NCBI GenBank assembly: GCA_017882405.1
Contig: JADGPO010000145.1
Coordinates: 1-30,428 of the forward strand
Direction of reading: 5' to 3'
DNA: 30,428 nucleotides
Source of the DNA: Solirubrobacteraceae bacterium
Lineage (GTDB): Bacteria; Actinomycetota; Thermoleophilia; Solirubrobacterales; Solirubrobacteraceae
This document shows, piece by piece, positions 14,720-21,443 of the stretch. Below the pieces are notes generated by a model. It searched no databases. It was not told the origin of the DNA and saw only the letters and a program-made list of their open reading frames with translations. Each line of letters opens with the position of its first letter. The stretch's first letter is position 1. The translations under genes were made by a program, and so were the position numbers.

Positions 14720-14722
14720 GGG
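14699..14722 (+). promoter_or_regulatory. MraZ box: three TGGG repeats at 10-bp period
   Basis: TGGG starts at 14699, 14709 and 14719, exactly 10 bp apart. MraZ of E. coli and other bacteria binds direct TGGGN repeats separated by 5 nt upstream of mraZ, which is the same geometry. Confidence 0.75.
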
Positions 14723-14734
14723 TGCCGCTTCCGG

Positions 14735-14777
14735 AACCCGGGTGGCAGGGCTCCTCCCACCCAGCCACCCGGGTTTT
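14735..14777 (+). promoter_or_regulatory. Strong stem-loop with T-tract in the mraZ leader
   Basis: Arms AACCCGGGTGGC (14735-14746) and GCCACCCGGGTT (14764-14775) form a perfect 12-bp stem with a 17-nt loop that contains CTCCTCCC, followed by more T's. It lies between promoter and mraZ, so it could be an attenuator, or a relative of the actinobacterial mraW leader RNA motif described from comparative genomics. Which one cannot be settled here. Confidence 0.5.
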
Positions 14778-14806
14778 GAGCTTCTTCAGTCAGTTCATGG
14801 AATCTC

Positions 14807-15259
14807 TTGACCTTCCGCGGAACCTTCGAACACGCGCTCGACGCGAAGCACCGGCTGACGATTCCGGCCAAGTTCCGCGGCGCGCTGGCCAACGGCGTGG
14901 TGCTGGCGGCCACGCACGAGACCGAGCCCGGATCGCCGCGCGCGGTCGGCATCTGGACCCCCGAGGGCTACGACTCCTACACGGAGCAGACGCTGAGCGG
15001 CCTCAATCCGGCGTCGCCCAAGGCGCGCGAGCTCAAGCGCTTCTTCTTCAACGCCTCGCTTGACACCGAACTCGACTCCGCCAACCGCGTGATGATCCCG
15101 ACCAACCTGATGCGCTACGCAGGGCTCGAGAAGGAGGTCGTGGTGACCGGCTCGGGCGAGTGCCTGGAAGTCTGGGATCGCGAGCGCTACGCGCAGAACT
15201 TCGAGGAAGTGCTGACCCGAATCCCCGAACTCGCAGCGAGCCTTGGCGACACTGCTTGA
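14807..15259 (+). CDS. mraZ: Transcriptional regulator MraZ
   Basis: This 150-residue protein has two SpoVT/AbrB-type swapped-hairpin domains. The first is FRGTFEHALDAKHRLTIPAKFRGAL and the second FFFNASLDTELDSANRVMIPTNLMRYAGL, each with the family's D-x-(K/N)-x-R pattern. MraZ forms a ring and represses its own dcw promoter through repeated TGGG boxes, which are present 85-110 bp upstream. The start is TTG at 14807, giving the normal LTFRGTFEH N-terminus; an overlapping ATG at 14797 is out of frame. One base separates its stop from the rsmH ATG. Confidence 0.95.
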   Translation: MTFRGTFEHALDAKHRLTIPAKFRGALANGVVLAATHETEPGSPRAVGIWTPEGYDSYTEQTLSGLNPASPKARELKRFFFNASLDTELDSANRVMIPTNLMRYAGLEKEVVVTGSGECLEVWDRERYAQNFEEVLTRIPELAASLGDTA

Positions 15260-15260
15260 C

Positions 15261-16208
15261 ATGACCAAGACGCACATCCCGGTCCTCGCCGGCGAGCTGA
15301 TCGAGGTAGTTGATCCGCGCCCGGGCGAGGTCGCGGTCGACTGCACCGTCGGCGGCGGCGGGCACGCCCGCCTGCTGGCGGAGCGGCTCGGTCCCGCGGG
15401 GACACTGATCGGGATCGATCGCGATCCCGCCGCGGAGGAGCGCTTCGCGGCGCTGGCCGCCGAGGTGCCCTGCCACACCCGCTTCATCCGCGCCGACTTC
15501 GTGACCGCCCTGACCGAGCTGGCGGACGAGCACCTGCGCGCGGACATCGTCTACCTGGACCTGGGCATGTCCTCGATGCAGGTCGACACGTGGGCGCGCG
15601 GCTTCTCGTATGCCTACGACGCGCCGCTGGACATGCGCATGGATCCCGAGCAGCCGCTGACCGCCGAGGAGATCGTCAACACCTGGGACGAGCGGCGGCT
15701 GGCCCGGCTGCTGCGCGAGTACGGCGAGGAGCGCTACGCGACGCAGATCGGCCGCGCGATCGTGCGCGCCCGCCGGCGCGAGGAGCTGTCGAGAACCCAG
15801 CAGTTGGTGGACACGATCAAGACCGCCGTCCCGGTGCCCGCCCAGTTCGCCGGCGGCCATCCGGCCAAGCGGACCTTCCAGGCGCTGCGGATCGCCGTCA
15901 ACGACGAGCTGACCCAGCTGGAGCAGGCGCTGCCGTCGGCCTGGGAGCTGCTGGCGCCCGGGGGCCGCCTGGCGGCGATCTCCTTCCACTCGCTGGAGGA
16001 CCGGATGGTCAAGCGCTTTCTGGTGGCCCGCGCGCGGGGCTGCATCTGCCCGCCTGAGCTGCCGATCTGCGTCTGCGGGCGAGAGCCAGAGGGCGAGTTG
16101 CTCACCCGCCGCGCCGTGGCTCCGACACCGGGCGAAGTCGCCGCCAATCCCCGATCACGGTCTGCGCACCTGCGCGCCGTCCGCAAGCTGGAGGTCGACC
16201 ACGCATGA
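15261..16208 (+). CDS. rsmH: 16S rRNA (cytosine-1402-N4)-methyltransferase
   Basis: RsmH (MraW) is an S-adenosylmethionine-dependent methyltransferase acting at the ribosomal decoding centre. The 315-residue product begins MTKTHIPVLAGELIEVV. It has the SAM-binding DCTVGGGGHARLL motif, the acidic strand IGIDRD, DIVYLDLGMSS, the RMDPEQPLTAEEIVN insertion, and the C-terminal FHSLEDRMVKRF with a CxC-rich element (GCICPPELPICVCG). Length and motifs are normal. The stop overlaps the ftsL start (ATGA), showing coupling. Confidence 0.96.
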   Translation: MTKTHIPVLAGELIEVVDPRPGEVAVDCTVGGGGHARLLAERLGPAGTLIGIDRDPAAEERFAALAAEVPCHTRFIRADFVTALTELADEHLRADIVYLDLGMSSMQVDTWARGFSYAYDAPLDMRMDPEQPLTAEEIVNTWDERRLARLLREYGEERYATQIGRAIVRARRREELSRTQQLVDTIKTAVPVPAQFAGGHPAKRTFQALRIAVNDELTQLEQALPSAWELLAPGGRLAAISFHSLEDRMVKRFLVARARGCICPPELPICVCGREPEGELLTRRAVAPTPGEVAANPRSRSAHLRAVRKLEVDHA

Positions 16209-17194
16209 CGCCCACCGCCCTCACTCCCGCCGGCCGGGGGACACGGTCAAAGCCGCGCCACGACGCCGCCAAGCGAACGCCGGCCAGGCCGGGCGGAGCC
16301 ACCGCGGTCGCCCAGGGCGCCCGCACCGCTGCTCACGGGGCTCGTACCGCCGCCCAGGGAGCTCGCACCGCCGCCGCGGGGGCTCGCACCGCTGCCGAGG
16401 GAGCGCGCACCGCCGCCGCGGGGACGCGCACGGCCGTGCAGGGAGCGCGCACGGCGGCTCAGGGAACCCGTGCCATGGCCCAGGGCGCCAGGATCGCCGC
16501 CGACGGGGCGCGTACCGTGGCCAAGGGCGCTCGCCGCGGTCCGCTCCCCTCCGGACCCGCGAGCGGACGGGGCACCGGGCACCGCACCCCCGTCAAGCAC
16601 TCGACCGCGCCGCGCTCCCCGCGGCGCGTATCCGGCCCCGCCCGCCCCGCCCGGCCGGGGCGGGCCCGCACGCGCGACCAGCATGTCGTCCGCGCGCCGC
16701 TGGCCGCTCGGTCGGCGGCCTACATCCGCGCGCTGCCCGATCACGCACTGCTGGACCGGATCATCCGTGGCCGTTACTGGATCCCGCTTCTGGGCGTGCT
16801 GCTGGTCGGAATCGTCGCGATGCAGGTGGAGGTGCTCAAGCTCAACGCCGGAATCGGCCGCGCGCTGGAGCAGAGCACCTCGCTGCAGATCCGCAACGAG
16901 CAGCTGCGGGCCGCGGTCGCGCGCGGGGCCGACGACCAGCGGATCGAGAGCATGGCCGCCCACATGGGGATGGTGATGCCCCAGCCGGCCGCGATCCGAT
17001 TCCTCGGGCGCCACCCGATCGCCGATGTCGGCAAGGCGATCGCCAACATCCACGCGCCCGACGCCACCGGCTTCCGGGCCGCGCTGACGGCTTGGGCAAC
17101 TGCGACGGCCGCCACCAGCGGCGTGGCGAGCTCCACCGCCACCGCCATCGCGCCTCCCAGCACGACCACGGGCTCCACCTCGACGGGCGCCTGA
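16205..17194 (+). CDS. ftsL: FtsL-like divisome protein with N-terminal heptad-repeat domain
   Basis: Position between rsmH and ftsI, a single membrane helix (residues 191-211) and the following helical segment (VLKLNAGIGRALEQ ... IRNEQLRAAVAR) identify FtsL, the bitopic partner of FtsQ and DivIC/FtsB. At 329 residues it is far longer than the usual ~100-200. The cytoplasmic N-terminus contains ten full tandem heptads of consensus xGARTAA (residues 37-106) plus a partial eleventh, followed by a Pro/Arg-rich basic stretch to 190. This places an Arg every seven residues along a predicted Ala-rich helix. The periplasmic C-terminus ends in a low-complexity Thr/Ser/Ala tail (about 295-329), resembling the tail of FtsQ in this window. 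The heptad region could bind membrane, nucleic acid or a cytoplasmic partner; that is inference. ATG start overlaps the rsmH stop. Confidence 0.8.
   Translation: MTPTALTPAGRGTRSKPRHDAAKRTPARPGGATAVAQGARTAAHGARTAAQGARTAAAGARTAAEGARTAAAGTRTAVQGARTAAQGTRAMAQGARIAADGARTVAKGARRGPLPSGPASGRGTGHRTPVKHSTAPRSPRRVSGPARPARPGRARTRDQHVVRAPLAARSAAYIRALPDHALLDRIIRGRYWIPLLGVLLVGIVAMQVEVLKLNAGIGRALEQSTSLQIRNEQLRAAVARGADDQRIESMAAHMGMVMPQPAAIRFLGRHPIADVGKAIANIHAPDATGFRAALTAWATATAATSGVASSTATAIAPPSTTTGSTSTGA
16313..16522 (+). repeat. Ten tandem 21-bp units encoding xGARTAA
   Basis: Ten consecutive 21-bp coding units, with a partial eleventh to about 16537. Units diverge mainly at the first codon (Q, H, A, E, D) and at third positions, and later units are more degenerate (GTRTAV, GTRAMA, GARIAA), so the peptide pattern is better kept than the DNA. 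Confidence 0.9.
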
Positions 17195-17203
17195 GCACCC
17201 GCC

Positions 17204-18877
17204 ATGGCCGCGATCGACCGCCGGGTCGGGTTCCTCTTTCTGGGATTCATGCTGCTGCTGGGGCTGGCGCTCACGCGGGCCGCCTACCTGGGTGCCTTCA
17301 AGGCCGACTCGCTGCAGCAGGCGGCGTCAAACCAGCAGATCGTCCAGACGCAGATCCCGGCCACACGGGGCTCGATCACCGATCGCAACGGGGTGCAGCT
17401 GGCGCTTTCGCAGTCGGCCGCCGACGTGATCGCCGATCCGTTCCTGATCAAGCATCCGCTCCCGGTCGCCCAGAAGCTGGCCCCGCTGCTGCACAAGCCG
17501 GTGCTGACCGTGCTCTCGCTGCTGACCCGCCACACCGGCTGGCAACCGCTGGTCCATCAGATCTCGACCGCCGAGGCAAAGCAGATCACCAAGCTCAAGC
17601 TCGACGGCATCAGCACCACGCCTGACGTCAAGCGGATCTACCCGCGTGACTGGGCGGCCTCGCAGGTGCTGGGCGGCGTCAACGACAACGGTGGCGATAG
17701 CGGGCTGGAGTATTTCTACAACCACCAGCTGGAGGGCACCGCCGGCGAGCGCCGCGTGGTCTACGACGCCCGCAACCAACCGATCTCGATCGACGAGGTC
17801 AAGCCGATGCAGACCGGTCAGACGGTGAAGCTGACGCTCGACGCAGCCCTCCAGGACCAGGTGGAGCAGGTACTGGCGGGCGTGGGCGCGCAGTACTCGC
17901 CCAAGGGCGCCACCGCGATCGTGATGAATCCGAGCACCGGCGCGATCCTGGCGCTGGCCAACTGGCCGCGGGTCAATGCCAACGACCCCGGCGGCGCGCC
18001 CGCGTCGGCCGACCAGAACGAGGCGGTGCAGTTCAACTACGAGCCGGGCTCCACGTTCAAGGCGATCACCGTCGCCGGCGCGGTGCAGGACGGCGTCGTC
18101 AGCCCCGCCACGCAGGTGAACATCCCGTCGGTGCTGCAGGTGGCCGACCGGCGGATAAACGACGCCGAGTCCCACGGCCCCGAGACGCTGTCGGTCGCCC
18201 AGATACTCAAGGTCTCCAGCAACATCGGGGCGGACCTGATCGGCGCCCGGCTGGGCGCCAAGCGCTTTGACTACTGGGTGCACCGCTTCGGGTTCGGCGC
18301 CCGGACGCACGTCGACCTGCCGGGCGAGCAGAGCGGAATCGTTTTGCACGAGTCCCAATACTCGGGCTCCTCGATGGGCAACCTGCCGATGGGCCAGGGG
18401 GAGTCGGTGACCCCGATCCAGATGGCCACCGCGTACTCGGCGATCGCCAACGGCGGCTATCTGCGGCCGCCGCAGATCGTCTCGGCGATCGGCGGCAAGG
18501 CCCAGCCGCTGCCGGCCGGGCACCGCGTGATCTCGGCCACCACCGCTGCCGAAATGCGCGACATGCTCCGCGGCGTGCTGGCCGATGGCGGCACCGCCTC
18601 CGGCGCCGATATTCCGGGCTACGACCTGGCCGGTAAGACGGGCACCGCCAACGTCGTCGTCAACGGTAAGTACTCCAACAGCAAGTACATCGCCTCGTTC
18701 ATCGGCATGGTTCCCGCCTCGGACCCCAAGCTGGTCGTCGCCGTGATGGTCGACGAGCCGCACGGCTCGATCTACGGCGGCGCGGTGGCGGCTCCGGCGT
18801 TTCAGAAGATCGTCGGCTGGGCGGTGCCGTACCTGGGGATCGCGCCCGATCCGGCGGGCGTGCGGCCCAACCCCTGA
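17204..18877 (+). CDS. ftsI: Septal peptidoglycan transpeptidase (class B PBP)
   Basis: This 557-residue penicillin-binding protein has an N-terminal membrane anchor (about residues 8-30), a dimerisation domain with the conserved RGSITDRNG motif (55-63), and a transpeptidase domain with catalytic SxxK (S283-TFK), SxN (S338-S-N) and KTG (K478-TG). All active-site motifs are intact. It crosslinks septal peptidoglycan with FtsW, encoded further down the cluster. No PASTA domains are present. The gene follows ftsL after 9 bp. Its TGA stop abuts the stop of a convergent ArsR gene (joined as TGATCA), where the dcw cluster is interrupted. Confidence 0.95.
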   Translation: MAAIDRRVGFLFLGFMLLLGLALTRAAYLGAFKADSLQQAASNQQIVQTQIPATRGSITDRNGVQLALSQSAADVIADPFLIKHPLPVAQKLAPLLHKPVLTVLSLLTRHTGWQPLVHQISTAEAKQITKLKLDGISTTPDVKRIYPRDWAASQVLGGVNDNGGDSGLEYFYNHQLEGTAGERRVVYDARNQPISIDEVKPMQTGQTVKLTLDAALQDQVEQVLAGVGAQYSPKGATAIVMNPSTGAILALANWPRVNANDPGGAPASADQNEAVQFNYEPGSTFKAITVAGAVQDGVVSPATQVNIPSVLQVADRRINDAESHGPETLSVAQILKVSSNIGADLIGARLGAKRFDYWVHRFGFGARTHVDLPGEQSGIVLHESQYSGSSMGNLPMGQGESVTPIQMATAYSAIANGGYLRPPQIVSAIGGKAQPLPAGHRVISATTAAEMRDMLRGVLADGGTASGADIPGYDLAGKTGTANVVVNGKYSNSKYIASFIGMVPASDPKLVVAVMVDEPHGSIYGGAVAAPAFQKIVGWAVPYLGIAPDPAGVRPNP

Positions 18878-19201
18878 TCAGGCCGTCGGGCCGCCGAACG
18901 ACCGCGCCAGGCGAGCCAGGCGGTCGTCCCACTGACCGCCGACCTGGGCCATCCAGCTGACGGCCTCCGACAGCGGCGCCGGGGTCACGCGGTAGCGCAC
19001 GTCGCGGCCGCTGCGCTCGCGCTCCAGCAATCCCGCTCGCGACAGCGACGTCAGGTGCTTGGCCACGGCCTGGCGGGAGATCGGCAGATGCGAGGCCAGC
19101 TCGGTCGCGGTAGAGGGCGCAGCGGAGAGCTGACTGAGCAGCCGGCGCCGCATCGGGTCGGCGAGCGCCTCGAAGACGGCGTCCGCGGAGTCGGCGGGCA
19201 T
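18878..19201 (-). CDS. ArsR-family winged-helix repressor
   Basis: This 107-residue regulator begins MPADSADAVFEALADPMRRRLL and has a clear winged helix (ATELASHLPISRQAVAKHLTSLSRAGLLERERSGRDVRYRV). It has no cysteine and no ELCVCD-type metal site, so it is not a classical metal sensor; it resembles the ArsR proteins that accompany SRPBCC (AHSA1/START-like) genes. The frame opens upstream at 19237, but the ATG at 19201 gives the family N-terminus and lies 4 nt after the SRPBCC stop. It is likely transcribed with the SRPBCC gene from a promoter that carries two GCAAC-type palindromes, presumably its own operators. Confidence 0.88.
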   Translation of the reverse strand: MPADSADAVFEALADPMRRRLLSQLSAAPSTATELASHLPISRQAVAKHLTSLSRAGLLERERSGRDVRYRVTPAPLSEAVSWMAQVGGQWDDRLARLARSFGGPTA

Positions 19202-19205
19202 CGCG

Positions 19206-19367
19206 TCAGGCGACCACGCGCAGCCGCGCGCCGTCATCGGTCTCGGCCAGCTCGAGCTCGGCCTTGTCGGCCAGCCACTCCTGCAGCCACGCGGGATCCG
19301 TCAGCGCCTGCCACACCGCCTCGGGAGAGGCGGGGAGATCCAGCGCGGGTTCGATCAGGTCGGCCAT
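19206..19367 (-). CDS. Shortened SRPBCC (START-like) protein, 53 aa
   Basis: The N-terminus, DLIEPALDLPASPEAVWQALTDP followed by AWLQEWLADKAE, is the first strand and helices of an SRPBCC fold. The next residues, LELAETDDGARLRVVA, match its C-terminal strand. Normal members have about 60-70 more residues between these points, so the middle of the ligand-binding fold is missing while the frame and stop are kept. AGGAG lies 7 nt before the ATG, so it is likely still translated. The usual partner is the adjacent ArsR. It may be a degenerate gene or an assembly deletion; a functional miniprotein is less likely. Confidence 0.65.
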   Translation of the reverse strand: MADLIEPALDLPASPEAVWQALTDPAWLQEWLADKAELELAETDDGARLRVVA

Positions 19368-19390
19368 GGAGTCGCTCCTGGATCGTATGA

Positions 19391-19440
19391 GCAACCGTAG
19401 GGTTGCGCGTCTGCTACGTTGTGTGCAACCGACAAGTTGC
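19391..19440. promoter_or_regulatory. Two GCAAC-type palindromes, candidate ArsR operators
   Basis: GCAACCGTAGGGTTGC (19391-19406) and GCAACCGACAAGTTGC (19425-19440) start 34 bp apart, about three helical turns. They lie just upstream of the SRPBCC-ArsR pair and between it and the divergent secreted-protein gene. A perfect third copy is at 12394-12409. Autoregulation by the ArsR protein is inferred. Confidence 0.65.
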
Positions 19441-19502
19441 ACCTTACCGCTAGCCCCGCTGTCCACCCGTCCCTGGACGGTTTCCCGCCAGCACTAGAAC
19501 AA

Positions 19503-19534
19503 GCGTCCAGAGCCGAGCCAGTTGCTCTGGACGC
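19503..19534. promoter_or_regulatory. 11-bp perfect inverted repeat before the secreted-protein gene
   Basis: GCGTCCAGAGC (19503-19513) and GCTCTGGACGC (19524-19534) are perfect arms with a 10-nt loop, ending 25 bp before the ATG at 19560. It is either an operator or a stable 5'-leader hairpin. Confidence 0.55.
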
Positions 19535-19559
19535 GCCGGGGGTGGCCGATGTAGGGGTC

Positions 19560-19889
19560 ATGACCACCGCACTCGCACCCCGCCGGATGCTCATCAGCCT
19601 CCTGATCGCCGTCACCGCGCTGCTGTTCGTCGGCGCCGGCCAGGCGCTCGCCGCGCAGCGTCCGTCGGTCTCGCACCGCACCACCGCCGTTCACCACCGT
19701 GTGGTGGCCTACGCCGACGGAACGCTCAACGTGGGCCGCCACGGCGCCCGCAAGCGCCCGCTGGCCCACGCGACCGTCCGCTCGATGATGGTCGTGGCGC
19801 AGCGTCACCCGGTGGCCTACGCCGACGGACTGCTCACCCACGCCCTCCGTCACCATCACCACCGCCGGTTCCTGGCCCACGCGGCCTGA
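19560..19889 (+). CDS. Small secreted His-rich protein with two internal repeats
   Basis: This 109-residue protein is not recognised. From the ATG at 19560 it has a typical signal peptide: basic PRR, hydrophobic core MLISLLIAVTALLFVGAG, and an ALAA cleavage region near residue 33. The mature part holds two related units, VVAYADGTLNVGRHGARKRPLAHA and PVAYADGLLTHALRHHHHRRFLAHA, which share VAYADGxL and a terminal (P/F)LAHA. It is rich in His and Arg and has no Cys. The frame extends upstream to 19419 through operator DNA, so that extension is rejected. It is divergent from SRPBCC-ArsR and may be controlled by the shared operators. Cell-surface binding of metal or polyanion is only a guess from composition. 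Confidence 0.65.
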   Translation: MTTALAPRRMLISLLIAVTALLFVGAGQALAAQRPSVSHRTTAVHHRVVAYADGTLNVGRHGARKRPLAHATVRSMMVVAQRHPVAYADGLLTHALRHHHHRRFLAHAA

Positions 19890-19917
19890 GTTCACGCGCC
19901 GCCTGAGTTCACGCGCC
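19884..19917 (+). repeat. 17-bp tandem duplication at a stop codon
   Basis: GCCTGAGTTCACGCGCC occurs twice in direct succession. The first copy includes the TGA of the secreted His-rich protein. It is probably a simple slippage duplication. Confidence 0.8.
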
Positions 19918-19977
19918 CTTAGCCTTGCACTCGGCAGTTCGTCGGATCGGCCCACCGTCAGCGGCCGACGCCGTCGC

Positions 19978-19983
19978 TACGCT
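19978..19983 (+). promoter_or_regulatory. TACGCT -10 box before murE
   Basis: TACGCT is followed by 8 nt and the murE ATG, giving a leaderless or nearly leaderless transcript. A separate promoter makes sense because the cluster upstream is interrupted by minus-strand genes. Confidence 0.45.
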
Positions 19984-19991
19984 GTCCACCG

Positions 19992-21443
19992 ATGCGGCTG
20001 GATCAGGTTCTGCCCGGCGCGGCGCCGGCGGGCGCACGCGGCCTTCAGATCAGCACTCTCGCGTACGACAACCGGCTCGTGCAGCCGGGGACGTTGTTCT
20101 TCTGCGTGCCCGGCTTCACCCGCGACGGGCACGACTTCGCGCCTGACGCCGTCGCCCGCGGCGCGGTGGCGCTCGTCGTGGAGCGGCCGCTGGCCCTTGA
20201 TGTGCCGCAGATCCTGGTCGAATCGGTGCGGGCCGCGATGGCGCCCGCGGCCGCCGCGCTGTACGGAGACCCGACCAGCCGACTGCAGACCGTCGGAGTG
20301 ACCGGGACCAACGGCAAGACGACCAGCGCCTTCCTGGTACGGGCGCTGCTCGAGGCCGGTGGCCGCTCCACCGGCCTGCTGGGAACGGTCAAGAGCGTGA
20401 TCGGCGGCGTCGAGCACGACGTCGAGCGCACCACTCCGGAGGCGATCGACCTTCAGCGCACCTTCCGCACGATGGTCGATGCCGGAGACCAGGCGTGCGT
20501 GATGGAGGTCTCCTCGCACGCGCTGGAACTGCGCCGCGCCGACGCGATTCACTTCGAGGCCGCGGTCTTCACCAACCTCACCCAGGACCACCTCGACTTC
20601 CATCCCACGATGGAGGACTACTTCAACGCCAAGCGGCTGCTGTTCTGCGGCGCCGAGCCTCCCCGGGCTTCAGTGGTCAACGCCGACGACCCCTATGGCG
20701 CGCGGCTGGCCTCCGACCTGGACGGTTCGATCACGTTCGCGCTGCGGGCCGACGCCGACTACCGAGTCACCGATGTCCAGACTGACCTGGACGGCTCGCG
20801 CTTCTCGGTGGACACGCCGCACGACGGGCGGCTGGCGCTGCACTCGCCGTTGCGGGGCCAGTTCAACGTCTACAACGTGCTGGGCGCGCTGGCGACGGCC
20901 CGCGCGCTCGAGGTCCCCGTGGGGACGTGCGTGCAGGCGATCGCCACCGCCGGTCAGGTACCCGGGCGGTTTGAGACCGTCGACGAGGGGCAGTCGTTCG
21001 CGGTCCTCGTCGACTACGCCCACACGCCGGACTCACTGGAGAACGTGCTGCGTGCCGCCCGCCGCCTCACCGACGTGCGGCTGCACGTCGTCTTCGGCTG
21101 CGGCGGGGACCGGGATCGCGGCAAGCGGCCGTTGATGGGCGGGATCGCCCGCCGGCTGGCCGACCGGGTGATCGTCACCTCCGACAATCCCCGCTCGGAG
21201 GACCCGGAGGCGATCATCGCCGAGATCCTCGAGGGATCGGGCCGCGACGTGATCCACGACGCCGACCGGCACGCCGCGATCGCGCTGGCGATCGCCGATG
21301 CCGGGCCCGGCGACGTCGTCGTGATCGCCGGCAAGGGTCATGAGCAGGGGCAGGAGTTCGCCGGCGGGCGCAAGATCCCGTTCGACGACGTGACGGTGGC
21401 GCGCGAGATCCTCCGCGGAGACCCCGTCGGCGCCGTCTCATGA
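19992..21443 (+). CDS. murE: UDP-MurNAc-tripeptide synthetase (meso-DAP adding)
   Basis: This cytoplasmic ligase adds the third peptide residue to UDP-MurNAc-L-Ala-D-Glu. The 483-residue protein has the Mur N-terminal domain, the ATP loop GVTGTNGKTT (residues 102-111), the central ligase domain with FTNLTQDHLDFH, and the C-terminal domain with DNPR at 398-401, the motif selecting meso-diaminopimelate. So the organism's peptidoglycan should be DAP-type. Its stop overlaps the mraY ATG (ATGA). murF, which normally follows, is absent here. Confidence 0.96.
   Translation: MRLDQVLPGAAPAGARGLQISTLAYDNRLVQPGTLFFCVPGFTRDGHDFAPDAVARGAVALVVERPLALDVPQILVESVRAAMAPAAAALYGDPTSRLQTVGVTGTNGKTTSAFLVRALLEAGGRSTGLLGTVKSVIGGVEHDVERTTPEAIDLQRTFRTMVDAGDQACVMEVSSHALELRRADAIHFEAAVFTNLTQDHLDFHPTMEDYFNAKRLLFCGAEPPRASVVNADDPYGARLASDLDGSITFALRADADYRVTDVQTDLDGSRFSVDTPHDGRLALHSPLRGQFNVYNVLGALATARALEVPVGTCVQAIATAGQVPGRFETVDEGQSFAVLVDYAHTPDSLENVLRAARRLTDVRLHVVFGCGGDRDRGKRPLMGGIARRLADRVIVTSDNPRSEDPEAIIAEILEGSGRDVIHDADRHAAIALAIADAGPGDVVVIAGKGHEQGQEFAGGRKIPFDDVTVAREILRGDPVGAVS

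Noticed and set aside
17327..18763. A 478-codon minus-strand frame opposite ftsI
   Set aside because: It is a shadow of ftsI with biased composition and no recognisable motif; ftsI has all its catalytic motifs.
19419..19559. N-terminal extension of the secreted His-rich protein back to 19419
   Set aside because: It would translate the operator and inverted-repeat DNA and bury the signal peptide. The ATG at 19560 is directly before it.
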